Shown here one piece after another: positions 53,334 through 62,421 of a DNA stretch of 64,000 bases (positions within the stretch are counted from its first letter, which is position 1; each line of letters starts with the position of its first letter). This DNA comes from G963665545 sp963665545 (lineage in GTDB: Bacteria; Pseudomonadota; Gammaproteobacteria; Xanthomonadales; SZUA-36). Made by a program: the position numbers and the translations under genes. The stretch is from contig CAXXKZ010000011.1 of the NCBI GenBank assembly GCA_963665545.2, positions 682,001-746,000 on the forward strand, in the 5' to 3' direction. Below the pieces are notes generated by a model, which saw only the letters and a program-made list of their open reading frames with translations, was not told the origin of the DNA and did not search any database.

Positions 53334-55193
53334 TTAGCGATGGCGAAAGTCACAGAAGCAATGAGCGGCCAGTGAAAAACGACCGCTAATGTTGCCCAAC
53401 AAGCGCAGATCCGACAATAGTTCGTCGACGATGCCAAGCGGGATTACGGGATCCAGCGCGGGCACGAGGTTCAGACGAACTGCCGCCGAGGCAGTAAAAT
53501 CAACCAGCAACGATTCGAAGGCGCTCATTTCGCTTTCGACATACCGGGTACGATATTCGCCGCCCAGACCGGCAATGCGCGCCGCAGCATCAATCGCCTG
53601 TTTCAATGAACCTGTTTGGTCGATCAAACCCCTCTCGGATGCCTGGCTGCCACTCCAGACCCTGCCGCCGGCAACTTGCCTGATTTCTGCCTGGTCCATG
53701 CCCCTGGCAACAGCAACCAACTTGATGAAGTCTTCGTAGGTACGCTCAGTAGCAGACTGAAAAATTCGTTTCAGATCTTCTTCCATCGGCATGTCGCTTC
53801 TAAGCTTTCCGGCCAATGCTGTCGTGCCCACTCCGTCCGCGTAGATACCCAGTTTGGCCAAGGTACGCGAAAAAGTCGGCACCATGCCGGTGACACCGAT
53901 CGAACCGGTAATGGTAGAGGGGCTGGCCCAGATTTCGTCGGCACCCATGGCGATCCAATAACCGCCCGAAGCAGCCACGTCACCCATGGACACCACAACG
54001 GTTTTTCCGCTGTCGCGCAAAGCCTGAAGTTCGCGCCGCAAACGCTCAGAAGCAAATGCGTCCCCCCCCGGGCTGTTGATCCGCACCACCACGGCGGCCA
54101 CGTTCTTATTGCGGCCCAATGATCTCAAGCTGCGCGTGAGCGATTCGGCACCCACCAACCCCTGGGGTTGCAAGCCCCGCACGATTGGACCCTCGGCGAC
54201 GATTATTGCGATTTCCTTGCCCGCGGAGGCCACATCTTGGGGCCGACTGACCGCCAGGTAATTCATGAAGTCGATCTGCCGATATCCCTCACTGCCTTCC
54301 CCAGGGCCGGTCATTCGGGCCAGAAGCTGGTTGGCCTCGGGCCGATTTACAAGGCGGTCGACCAACCCCGCTTCGAAGGCCAGTTGGCCAAAATTCCCGT
54401 CGGCACCCTCAAGGCGATTGGCAAAGTCGTTGATGCCTTCAGACAATTGCTCCAATGGCACGCCACGATTGCGTGAGATACCTTCGAGATATTGCTGCCA
54501 CAGACTGCCGATCCAATAGAGGTTTGCTTCCCTGGCTTCGGCCGACATGTCGTTACGCACGAATGGCTCCATCGCCGACTTGTATTCGCCCACCCGAAAC
54601 AGATTGATTTCGACCTGCAGCATATCCAGGCCGTCGCGGTAGAAATTGCGGTAGGCGGAAAAGCCGTCAATCCACAGCATGCCTTCGCTGTGCAACCACA
54701 CTTCATCGGCCAGCGACGCCAGGTAATATTGTGACTGGCTGAGGTGATCCGCCAGTGCGATGACCGATTTGCCGGAAGACTTGAATTGCTCTATTGCTTG
54801 TTCCAACTCGAGCAAAGACGCCAGCCCGATACTCCACAATTCACCCGGATCGACCACCAGCAAGGTAATGCGGTCGTCTTTCTCCGCCCGCCGAATCGCT
54901 TCCAGCAGGTCCCTCAACCGGGTTTCCGGTTGCGTCTGCTGCGCGGCCTGCAGCAGCGCCCGGTCTAGCGGCGATCCACTGTATTGCTCGACCACCGCCC
55001 CGCGTGGATTCAGTAGCAAAGCGCTGGACTGCTTGACGATCAGAGTGCCGTCCGAATCGAACAGGACGAGCAGGAAAAGGTAGAGAAACAGAAAAAATAT
55101 GGCATTGAGGACAATCAGGCGCGCCCCATTAATGAAACGCCATATTGTTCCGAAAATGGTCGCTAAAAGTGATTTTTCCGAACTCAAATTCAA
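53334..55193 (-). CDS. sppA: Signal peptide peptidase SppA, 67-kDa type
   Basis: A 619-residue protease with one N-terminal membrane anchor (about residues 25-46). The tandem S49 domains carry the catalytic Lys in FRVGEYKSAMEPF (N-terminal domain) and the Ser in MGDVAASGGYWIAMGADEI (C-terminal domain), as in the Escherichia enzyme. It degrades cleaved signal peptides in the inner membrane. It is divergent from pspA; the 222-base gap between the starts contains the pspA sigma-54 promoter. Confidence 0.95.
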   Translation of the reverse strand: MNLSSEKSLLATIFGTIWRFINGARLIVLNAIFFLFLYLFLLVLFDSDGTLIVKQSSALLLNPRGAVVEQYSGSPLDRALLQAAQQTQPETRLRDLLEAIRRAEKDDRITLLVVDPGELWSIGLASLLELEQAIEQFKSSGKSVIALADHLSQSQYYLASLADEVWLHSEGMLWIDGFSAYRNFYRDGLDMLQVEINLFRVGEYKSAMEPFVRNDMSAEAREANLYWIGSLWQQYLEGISRNRGVPLEQLSEGINDFANRLEGADGNFGQLAFEAGLVDRLVNRPEANQLLARMTGPGEGSEGYRQIDFMNYLAVSRPQDVASAGKEIAIIVAEGPIVRGLQPQGLVGAESLTRSLRSLGRNKNVAAVVVRINSPGGDAFASERLRRELQALRDSGKTVVVSMGDVAASGGYWIAMGADEIWASPSTITGSIGVTGMVPTFSRTLAKLGIYADGVGTTALAGKLRSDMPMEEDLKRIFQSATERTYEDFIKLVAVARGMDQAEIRQVAGGRVWSGSQASERGLIDQTGSLKQAIDAAARIAGLGGEYRTRYVESEMSAFESLLVDFTASAAVRLNLVPALDPVIPLGIVDELLSDLRLLGNISGRFSLAAHCFCDFRHR

Positions 55194-55361
55194 TCCTCTT
55201 GTGGGCTCTCCCGACGGATACCCCTCAGCGTTGGACGCATGCTGCCTATTTTAGCCTGTTCTCTCCGCGTCTCGCCAAAGATGTGTCAAATAAACCAACT
55301 CCATGCGGTGAAGGTGGGGAAAAATTTTGTCAAGTAATTGATTTAACAGCTTTTAAATTCA

Positions 55362-55377
55362 TGGCATGATTTATGCA
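55362..55377 (+). promoter_or_regulatory. Sigma-54 promoter of pspA-pspC
   Basis: TGGCATGATTTATGCA matches the -24/-12 consensus (TGGCAYG-N4-TTGCW) at all but one key position, and GG (55363-55364) and GC (55375-55376) are exactly 10 bases apart. It lies 38 bases ahead of the pspA start, in the plus direction. It implies activation by a PspF-like enhancer-binding protein, whose gene is not in this window. Confidence 0.8.
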
Positions 55378-55414
55378 TACCTATGGCACACTATATCAGA
55401 AAGGAGATTTACCC

Positions 55415-56212
55415 ATGGGAGCTTTTTCACGACTCCGCTATGTCATCGCTGCAAACGTCAATGCCCTGATTGAAAAAGCAGAAGACCCTGAAAAGCTGCT
55501 GCGCGCACTAATCCGCGAAATGGAAGACGCCAGCGACGAGGCCCGCCTGGCATCGGCGGAATTGCTCGCGGAACAGCAGCATCTCAGCAGCCTTGAACGA
55601 CAATTGGGTGAAGAAATTGAGCGTTGGCAGCATCGTGCGGAAACCGCCGTCAGCGAAAATCGTGACGACATGGGCAGGGCTGCACTCCGGGCCAAGGCCG
55701 AACTGAGCGCTCGCCACAAAAATGTAGTGGACGAGCAGGCGATTCTGGCTGACCGCGTGTCGCAAATGGAAAGCGATATGGTCACCCTCAAGGCCAAGCT
55801 CGCCGAATCCAAAATTAAACTCAAAGGAATGATTGACAGTCGCGAGCCTCGGACGGTTGCCCGAGCGCGCGAAGAGCGCCTGTCCCCATCAGAGAAGAAA
55901 ATTCGCCGGGCCTTGGGTCGGTTCGATCGATTGACGGCGCAGGTGGAAAGCCTGGAAGCGAGAGTGCGCGCCTACGAGGTGGGTGGACCGCGGATACGGG
56001 TCTGGGAACAGGATGAATCTGCTAAGAATGACCCTGCGGTGGAAGCTGAACTGCAGAAACTCAAGGCCAGGCTGAAGGGTCCTATGAAGGATTCGTCGCC
56101 CATATCTACCAAAGCAGAACCGGCGGTATCTCCGTCCTCGGAGACATCAGGCGAGACTACTGCCGAGCCGGTGGCCGCGTCAGAATCGGGACAGGAAGCA
56201 GAACAGTCGTGA
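55415..56212 (+). CDS. pspA: Phage shock protein A
   Basis: A 265-residue PspA/IM30 coiled-coil protein starting MGAFSRLRYVIAANVNALI, with the amphipathic N-terminal helix and ALIREMEDASDEARLASAE. ATG 55415 is preceded by AAGGAG at a good distance. It binds stressed inner membrane and restrains the PspF activator in known systems. The C-terminus is longer than in Escherichia by about 40 residues of Pro/Ser/Glu-rich, probably disordered sequence after residue 220. Sigma-54 promoter upstream; overlaps pspC. Confidence 0.93.
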   Translation: MGAFSRLRYVIAANVNALIEKAEDPEKLLRALIREMEDASDEARLASAELLAEQQHLSSLERQLGEEIERWQHRAETAVSENRDDMGRAALRAKAELSARHKNVVDEQAILADRVSQMESDMVTLKAKLAESKIKLKGMIDSREPRTVARAREERLSPSEKKIRRALGRFDRLTAQVESLEARVRAYEVGGPRIRVWEQDESAKNDPAVEAELQKLKARLKGPMKDSSPISTKAEPAVSPSSETSGETTAEPVAASESGQEAEQS

Positions 56213-56517
56213 TAGGCACGAGTGATCGGCGTGACGGTGCATTGCTGGCGGGAGTTTGCGCCAGCATCGCGCGTTCCTTCAAGTGGAATGTGTGGGTGCT
56301 GCGGGCGCTGTTCATTGGGTTCCTGCTGATCAAGACGCTTGCAGCTGTCCTGGTGTACGCCGGCCTGGCCCTGTTGCAACATCTGGTGCCCGCGATACAA
56401 GGTAAGTCACAGCAGAAAGGCCTGCGTTCGCCCGAATTGTCCACCCATGACAAACGCATTGAGGAACTGGATCGGCGTTTCCGCAAGATGGAAGAACGGC
56501 GCAACCGGGCAAACTAG
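56209..56517 (+). CDS. pspC: PspC-domain protein
   Basis: A 102-residue protein with a PspC domain: DGALLAGVCASIARSFKWNV, then a membrane helix at about residues 33-60 (LRALFIGFLLIKTLAAVLVY), and a C-terminal cytoplasmic coiled coil (DKRIEELDRRFRKMEERR). GTG 56209 overlaps the pspA stop, so it belongs to the same sigma-54 operon. No pspB follows; instead a palindromic element starts 8 bases after the stop. Confidence 0.87.
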   Translation: MIGTSDRRDGALLAGVCASIARSFKWNVWVLRALFIGFLLIKTLAAVLVYAGLALLQHLVPAIQGKSQQKGLRSPELSTHDKRIEELDRRFRKMEERRNRAN

Positions 56518-56524
56518 CTGTGAT

Positions 56525-56724
56525 TTCCAGCATCGTTGTTAACGTGTGGTGTTCCAGTCTGTGAGGCGCCACTTCGCAGTAAGGGGTCTCCATTCAGGAC
56601 GCGCTCGAGCCCATCCATGGGACGCTCCTCTTGAAACATCCTGTTTCAAAGGGTCCTGCATGAAGACCCCTTACTCCGAATCGGCTTGTGCCAGCGTTAG
56701 GAAAGTCACATGAGTAGACTTTCC
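56525..56724 (+). repeat. Palindromic element copy 3 (related architecture)
   Basis: The 16 bases TTCCAGCATCGTTGTT at 56525-56540 are identical to 51427-51442. A 23-bp inverted repeat (56578-56600 with 56653-56675, 21 of 23 matching) encloses hairpin A (CCCAT/ATGGG around CC, 56610-56621) and hairpin B (TTGAAACA/TGTTTCAA around TCC, 56631-56649). The bases at 56666-56712 match the reverse complement of 51735-51782. A last hairpin pairs GGAAAGTC with GACTTTCC at 56700-56724. This accounts for most of the 329-base gap between pspC and the next gene. Confidence 0.8.
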
Positions 56725-56846
56725 GAAGGTAGTGTAGGCATAACAATCGTTCCAGTATGTGCTTGGCTTGAGGCGAGTGAGACCTTTTTTCCAAATGCGT
56801 TGTCATAGGTCAGGCCAGTCAATGGATGCCCCCAGGAGAGATCACC

Positions 56847-57332
56847 GTGTGGCGCAGTCTGATCATTTCGTCAATTCTGGTTTTGGCCGCCTGCCAGCCC
56901 GATACCGCAGTGCGATCTTCGAGCACTATCGACCGGGACCAGGCCAGCCCGCAAGGCTGGCAATCCGGCAAGTCAGTTGCAGAACTGGCTGAGGATATCG
57001 CCGGTGAATGGTCGCTGGTTGCGATCGACAACAACACCCTGAGTTCCGGTGGCAGACCCACCCTGATTTTTGAGTCCGATGGCCGCTGTTGGGGATCAAC
57101 AGGGGTCAACAGCTTCAACAGCTTCGCAGATTTTGAAAGACTCGCCGACGGCTGGTTGCCGCTGGGCCCGGCGGCGGTTACACGCATGGCCGGCCCGCCT
57201 GAAGCAATGGCGTTGGAAAACCTGTTTCTCGGCAAGCTGGAATCAGTTTCCTCGTTCCGAATTGAAGGCAATCTGCTGCGCCTGTTCGCCGGCGAGGCTG
57301 AGGCGGTCAGATTTGAGCGGGTCTATCGTTGA
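56847..57332 (+). CDS. META-domain (HslJ-like) lipoprotein
   Basis: A 161-residue protein: short lipoprotein signal (LIISSILVLAACQ) and one META domain (IAGEWSLVAIDNNTLSSGGRP, TLIFESDGRCWGSTGVNSF). The GTG at 56847 is chosen because AGGAGA lies 8 bases ahead and the signal peptide starts there; an in-frame ATG at 56826 would add seven residues. META/HslJ proteins are envelope proteins linked to stress resistance in Escherichia; the role here is not shown. Confidence 0.82.
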   Translation: MWRSLIISSILVLAACQPDTAVRSSSTIDRDQASPQGWQSGKSVAELAEDIAGEWSLVAIDNNTLSSGGRPTLIFESDGRCWGSTGVNSFNSFADFERLADGWLPLGPAAVTRMAGPPEAMALENLFLGKLESVSSFRIEGNLLRLFAGEAEAVRFERVYR

Positions 57333-57364
57333 AATCCATGCCGCAGGTAAAACCACAACACTCA

Positions 57365-57556
57365 TCAGTCGTTTTCATTCCGAGCCTCAACTAGGCAACT
57401 GCCATCTGCTGACAGATTTACCCGCAAGTCAATGGGTCGACAACACACCTGACAGTCTTCGATATACTGTTGGCTCTCGAGCGACCCATCCACCAGGACC
57501 GTGATCCCTTCCCCACAATATGGGCAATTTATTGGAACTTCCTGAAGCAGGGTCAT
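57365..57556 (-). CDS. CPXCG-motif cysteine-rich protein
   Basis: A 63-residue protein with two CxxC pairs, INCPYCGEGITVLVDGS and CQVCCRPIDLRV, the arrangement of the small CPXCG zinc-ribbon family found widely in gammaproteobacteria. Function unknown; it probably binds one zinc ion. It is convergent with the META gene, 32 bases apart. Confidence 0.88.
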   Translation of the reverse strand: MTLLQEVPINCPYCGEGITVLVDGSLESQQYIEDCQVCCRPIDLRVNLSADGSCLVEARNEND

Positions 57557-57746
57557 TGAAGCGCACCCCTATTCATATCTCAATACCTTTCTTGGATTCG
57601 CAGACTCCGGGGAAGCGGTCATTTCTGTTTGAGCCGAGATTGGTCAGGTGTCGATAAGGTAGGTGAATTATACTTCCTTCCCACTTGGGGACATGACAGT
57701 AAAGCGGACGCTTGGCAAACAAAAACCAGGTAAAAGAGACTCGCCC

Positions 57747-58547
57747 ATGACTACGGTACTCAAACTCGATGTTCCTCAGCTGGTGCTGGAGGCGCACAGC
57801 AGATGCCAGGAATACCTTTCGCCTACCCCGCTGGAGTACTCCAACTATCTCAGCGAGCAAATCGAAGGCGAGGTCTGGCTCAAGTTGGATTTGATGCAGA
57901 AGACCTCCTCCTTCACGTTTCGCGGCGCAATCAACAAGATCCTGACGCTCACGGAAGCAGAACTGGACAAGGGGGTGGTCTCGGCCTCGACGGGAAATTA
58001 CGCCCTGGCAGTTGCCGAGGCAATGCGCATTCGAAAGCGCCGCGCCACAATTTACGTAGCGGAGGATATTGAATCTTCACGTCTGGAATTGCTAAGGTCC
58101 CACGGATTGGATCTGGTCGTATTCGGCGAACTTGCCTGGGACGCTGAGAAGGAGGCCCGGCGGGTGGCGGAGGAAGAAGACAAAATCTATGTGTCGCCAT
58201 ATAACGACCCCATCGTGGTCGGCGGGTCGATGCGAACCAACAAGATGGTGGAGATGGAAACCTTTACCACCCTGGCGGGACACCTGCGCCGGCGGCGTAG
58301 ATCTGGACAGCATCACTCTGGAGCTGTGTCAGCGGTATGTGGAGGAGATCGTCTTGCTCTCCGAAAAAGAGATCGAAGCATCCATTCGATTCTGTTCGAG
58401 CAACATCGCCTGGTGGCTGAAGGATCAGGAGCCTTGGGTGTGGGGGGACTCCTTAAAAGAAAAGAACGACTCAAGGGAAAGAAGGTGGTTGCGGTAATTT
58501 GTGGCCGAAATATTGATCTGGAGGTGTTCAAACGAATTATTGCGTGA
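57747..58547 (+). pseudogene. Threonine/serine dehydratase-like gene, decayed
   Basis: The fold-type II PLP enzyme sequence is recognisable (LAHSRC..., then STGNYALAVAEAMRI and the C-terminal VVAVICGRNIDLEVFKRI), but it is damaged in three ways. The catalytic lysine position is Thr (SSFTFRGA instead of SFKxRGA). About 60 codons after YNDPIVVGG, including the glycine-rich phosphate loop, are deleted. Two one-base shifts near 58280 and 58395 move the core AGGVDLDSITLELCQRYVEE out of frame. It cannot be active. A dispersed repeat follows 47 bases downstream. Confidence 0.85.
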
Positions 58548-58593
58548 ATACGAATCAGCAAGCTCTGCCGGCGAGATTCCGTCAGCCATTACC

Positions 58594-58720
58594 AAGGAGT
58601 CTCGCTTTACGGGCGACGGCTCCACAAGAACGCTTTTTTGGCTGCGCCAAATCCGCAATCTTGCTCCCACCTGCCCTCGACTTACCCAACCGGGGCCGGC
58701 GGGTCGCCTGCGGCTCCTTT
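58594..58720 (-). repeat. Dispersed repeat, copy 2
   Basis: The reverse strand matches copy 1 (31875-32013): the 43-base block at 58676-58718 has one mismatch, and the end at 58594-58607 (AAGGAGTCTCGCTT) matches exactly. The middle of about 70 bases is unrelated to copy 1. The element lies between the end of the decayed dehydratase gene and the stop of the next gene. Confidence 0.75.
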
Positions 58721-58728
58721 GAAGCCAT

Positions 58729-59676
58729 TTACTTCATCAACCAGCCTGAAAGCACAGGCGTCACATTTAACGTCATCAGCCATTCAGGGCCCAAGCGGTC
58801 GTGGCTGACCACAAAGTAGTGCGCTTCGACGGAGAACTTGAGCGGCATTCGACTCAGCCGGGAGGTTTTTGCGAATCCGCCGCCGATGGGCAGCCGCAGC
58901 TTCTCGCCCTTCACCGCTTCCCAGTCATAGGTGATTTTCGGGCTGGAGATCACTTGCCAGCCGTTTCCCAGCCCATAGGCAAAAAATAATTCCAGCATGG
59001 TGTCATTGGTAGCAGCATCGTCGCGGCCGGTAGCGTCTGTCAGATGAGTCGCCCAAACGCCAATCACCCCCCAATCGGCAATTTTGCCGAAGGCCACTTC
59101 GGGGCCCAGCAACCAGTGGCCACGTCGGGCGGAAATGTCCTGTGATGTGGGGAACACTGTGGCAATGCCGTACATGCTGATGAAGCCATTGTCGCTTACC
59201 CCGCCGAGGGCAATATCAAAGCCGATATCTGCGAAGTGAGCATGGCTTGGGCCGAAGGATCCGGTATCGGCGGTAATCTCAGGCGTCTGGCGGATTCGCC
59301 AATCCGGATGCGAAATATCGACCTGCCACAACGGGTGCCCGAACGCGACTTCCCAGATGGGTTGTGCCCCGTAGATTGGGATTGTAGCGCGCATCAACAG
59401 GTTCTTGCCGTTACTCAGCTTGATGGGATAAGAGGGTCTGAATTCGTAAATCCAGGCAGACTTTTGCCCGGCATCAGGCAAAGAACCCTGGTAGGTGCGG
59501 TATTCAAAGTCATTGAAGATCGAACGCAATCCGGTAACCGGATTGCTCAATTCCCGGGTGATTTCGTCGAGCGACAAATCCTCTGCGTTTTTTGTTTCTT
59601 CTGCATGGATAACCCCTGAAATGCAGCCCAGGACGACGACAATGGCAACCAGGCCTGTATTCGAAATTTCAACCAT
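58729..59676 (-). CDS. Probable outer-membrane beta-barrel protein of unknown function
   Basis: A 315-residue protein with a signal peptide (LVAIVVVLGCISGVIHAEE). The rest alternates polar and hydrophobic residues with aromatic girdles (IWEVAFGHPLWQVDI, GIATVFPTSQDISARRGHWLLGPEVAFG, FFAYGLGNGWQVISSPKITYDWE), typical of outer-membrane barrels such as the phenol MetA-type/transporter family. ATG 59676 (MVEISNTG) is chosen because the signal starts there; upstream extension is unlikely. Substrate unknown. Confidence 0.65.
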   Translation of the reverse strand: MVEISNTGLVAIVVVLGCISGVIHAEETKNAEDLSLDEITRELSNPVTGLRSIFNDFEYRTYQGSLPDAGQKSAWIYEFRPSYPIKLSNGKNLLMRATIPIYGAQPIWEVAFGHPLWQVDISHPDWRIRQTPEITADTGSFGPSHAHFADIGFDIALGGVSDNGFISMYGIATVFPTSQDISARRGHWLLGPEVAFGKIADWGVIGVWATHLTDATGRDDAATNDTMLELFFAYGLGNGWQVISSPKITYDWEAVKGEKLRLPIGGGFAKTSRLSRMPLKFSVEAHYFVVSHDRLGPEWLMTLNVTPVLSGWLMK

Positions 59677-59863
59677 TGAATCGTCCCTAACACCGCTGCT
59701 CCAAACCTTTATTCTACCGGTTTTGAAAGATTGAATTCGTTGGGGCATATCCCGGCGTTCACCCTATATTCAGCTTGTTCGTCCTATAGTGTACGGGTAG
59801 CAATCTGTGCTCGCGCATCAAAGTTGCGCTGAAAATGCGTTACGCGCCGCGAAGGAGCTGAAT

Positions 59864-61028
59864 ATGAACAAATTACTGCTGAACCTGCTGTTGACCGCTT
59901 TCGTTGCCGCTGCCCAGGCTCAGGAAAATGACTGGCCCCGCACTTTGCCCCTCGAACAAGGCATGGTGACGATTTACCAGTTACAGGTGGATGAGTTGAA
60001 TGAAGACATCATTCACTTTCGTGCCGCGCTTGCCTACCGACAATCTGCGAATTCTGAGCCTGTTTTTGGTGTGGGTTGGTTTGAATCGCGTGTGGAAATC
60101 GACCAGACAAACCAAATTGTTCACCCGATTAACCTCAAAGTAATCGATACGCGCTTCCCTGCAGGGACGCATGATGTGGCGGCGGAACTCGCCGACGCTT
60201 TCGCCGAACAGGCAATGGGCTGGAACCTGGATTTTGCGCTTGATGAGTTATACGCCGGGCTTGAATCGGCAGCTGAAGAAAGCAAGTCCATACAAAATCT
60301 CAATACGACACCGCCGACAATATATTACCGTGATCACCCCGCGTTGCTGATTTCCATTGATGGTGAGCCGGTTTTGCGAGAAATCGAAAACAGCACCCAC
60401 CTGGCTGTCATTAACACACCCTACCCGTTGATATTCAACGGCGAACATTATTTCCTCAACGCCGCCCGGGACGTGTGGTACCGGGCCGACGAGGCTACCG
60501 GCCCTTATCGGTTCGACACCCGTCCACCGGCAGATATCGCTGCGATGGTTAATCCGGAGGAAACTGACAGTGCAGCGGAATTACAAACCGAGACCATTAC
60601 CGCTGCCAACGCGCCAGAGATTGTCGTATCGACCAAACCGGCCGAGTTGATTGTGACCGAAGGCCCTGCGGCCTTTGTACCTCTGGTTGACGACTTGTTG
60701 GTGTTGGAGAATTCAGAAGATGATGTGTTCATGCACGTCAGTGCGCAACAGTATTACATTGTGCTTGCAGGCCGCTGGTACCAGTCCGGCTCGCTGAATG
60801 GCCCGTGGTCGTATAGAGCCGCCGATGAATTGCCGACGGCATTTACGAACATTCCGGAAGATTCGGTTCAGGCGCCAACCCGCGTCCATGTAGCAGGCAC
60901 ACCGGAGGCCCACGAGGCGGTATTGGACGCCCAGATGCCACAGACTGCGGCCATCGAGCGTGGCCAGGTAGACATCGATGTGTCTTACGACGGTTACCCC
61001 AGTTTTAAGCCCGTTGACGGCACCCATT
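59864..61028 (+). pseudogene. Large secreted repeat protein, 5' fragment (split by IS256-family element)
   Basis: A signal peptide (LLLNLLLTAFVAAAQAQEN) starts at ATG 59864, with GAAGGAG ahead. About 388 codons are left before the insertion; the reading would stop two bases into the IS (TGA 61028-61030). Two copies of a beta-rich unit are visible, each ending in a phrase like DVWYRADEATGPYRF and GRWYQSGSLNGPWSY; a third follows after the IS (DGVWYVSGSPFGPWQV). Proteins with such units are often annotated as carbohydrate-binding family V/XII, but binding is not shown. Deleting the IS and one 8-bp copy restores the frame exactly. Confidence 0.88.
61021..61028. repeat. Target-site duplication, left copy
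   Basis: CACCCATT directly abuts the left end of the IS256-family element and is identical to 62414-62421. An 8-bp duplication is usual for this IS family. Confidence 0.92.
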
Positions 61029-62413
61029 GAGTTATGATCGAATCTGGTGTTTGAGCAGTTGAAAAAAAGCGGCGTATCTGGTTGATTTGTTGTTACCAAA
61101 CTTCAAAGCAACCAAAGGAGATACGCCACTATGAACAAGAATAATGTTATTGAACTGGAACGTCGAGCAATCAGTGCCGATCCGTTGACCGAATTGCTCA
61201 AAGAAGGCGCCCGGAAGCTGCTCGCCGAAGCGGTGGAAAGTGAAGTCCAGGAGCTGCTGGCCAAGTATCAGGATTGGCGTACCGAATCAGGTCATGCCGG
61301 TGTGGTGCGCAACGGTTACCTGCCAGAACGTGAGTTGCAGACCGGCCTGGGACCGATCCGGGTGAGAATTCCCAAGGTGCGCTCGAAGACCGGTGAAGCA
61401 GTGAGTTTTCAGTCGGTGCTGGTGCCGCCATATGTGCGCAAGACAGCGACTTTCGAGGCAGCCATTCCGTGGTTGTACCTCAAAGGGGTATCCAGCGGTG
61501 AGATGGCTGAGGCGTTGCGGGTACTGGTGGGCCCGCAGGCACAGGGTCTGTCGGCCAGCACGGTATCCCGCCTGAAACAGGTATGGGCGGAGGAATATCG
61601 AGCGTGGAGCCAGCGTCGCCTGAGACAGGACCGGTGGGTGTATGTCTGGGCTGATGGTGTCTACAGTGGGCTGCGGGCGGAGGATGCCAAGCTCTGCGCG
61701 CTGGTGATCATTGGTGTCAATGAACGCGGCGAAAAACATTTTCTGGCGATTGAGGACGGGGTGCGGGAATCGACTCAGAGTTGGCGTGAGGTGTTGCTGA
61801 ATCTGAAGTCGCGCGGCATGAGCGCCCCACAACTGGCGATTGGTGATGGTGCGATGGGTTTTTGGGCGGCGCTGGATGAAATCTTTCCGGCCAGCCGCCA
61901 GCAACGCTGCTGGATGCACAAGACCATGAATGTACTGAATTGTTTGCCGAAATCCGCACAACCCAAAGCCAAGCAGGCCCTGCACGCCATCTGGCAGGCG
62001 GAAACCAAGGATGATGCAAACAAGGCGTTTGATTTGTTTATTGAGATCTTTGAGGCGAAATACCCGAAAGCGACGAGCTGTTTGCTCAAGGATCGGGATG
62101 AACTGTTGACATTTTATGATTTTCCGGCCCAACACTGGCAGAGCATCCGGACCAGCAACCCGATTGAATCCACCTTTGCCACCATCCGCCACCGGACCAA
62201 AAGATCCAAAGGTTGTCTGACGCGCAATGGCATGTTGCATATGATGTTCAAATTGAGCCAGTGTGCGGAAAAGAAATGGCGCCGGCTACGCGGCTTTGAT
62301 TACCTGGCCAAGGTGATTACGGGGGTGAAATTCAAAGATGGGATCGAGGTAAAAGAGATTGATCAGGTCGCCGCTTGAATCAAATGGCTAAACACCAGAT
62401 TTGACAATAGCTC
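61029..62413 (+). mobile_element. IS256-family insertion sequence, 1385 bp
   Basis: The left end (61029-61052, GAGTTATGATCGAATCTGGTGTTT in two parts: GAGTTATGATCG and AATCTGGTGTTT) and the right end (62390-62413, reversed) agree at 20 of 24 positions. The element carries one transposase gene, and both sides have the 8-bp duplication CACCCATT. All features of a complete, recently inserted copy are present. It interrupts the gene starting at 59864. Confidence 0.92.
61131..62378 (+). CDS. IS256-family (mutator-type) transposase
   Basis: A 415-residue DDE transposase of normal length. The N-terminal AVESEVQELLAKYQ and VVRNGYLPERELQTGLGPI are typical of the family. The catalytic Asp residues lie in VYVWADGVYSGLR and LAIGDGAMGFWAAL, and the Glu in SNPIESTFATIRHRT. 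The start is ATG 61131 with AAAGGAG 11 bases upstream. The frame is intact, so the element is potentially active. Confidence 0.95.
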   Translation: MNKNNVIELERRAISADPLTELLKEGARKLLAEAVESEVQELLAKYQDWRTESGHAGVVRNGYLPERELQTGLGPIRVRIPKVRSKTGEAVSFQSVLVPPYVRKTATFEAAIPWLYLKGVSSGEMAEALRVLVGPQAQGLSASTVSRLKQVWAEEYRAWSQRRLRQDRWVYVWADGVYSGLRAEDAKLCALVIIGVNERGEKHFLAIEDGVRESTQSWREVLLNLKSRGMSAPQLAIGDGAMGFWAALDEIFPASRQQRCWMHKTMNVLNCLPKSAQPKAKQALHAIWQAETKDDANKAFDLFIEIFEAKYPKATSCLLKDRDELLTFYDFPAQHWQSIRTSNPIESTFATIRHRTKRSKGCLTRNGMLHMMFKLSQCAEKKWRRLRGFDYLAKVITGVKFKDGIEVKEIDQVAA

Positions 62414-62421
62414 CACCCATT
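62414..62421. repeat. Target-site duplication, right copy
   Basis: CACCCATT follows the right end of the IS and equals 61021-61028. Confidence 0.92.

Noticed and set aside
61287..62240. A 317-codon minus frame inside the IS element
   Set aside because: It is entirely antisense to the transposase gene, with no family features.
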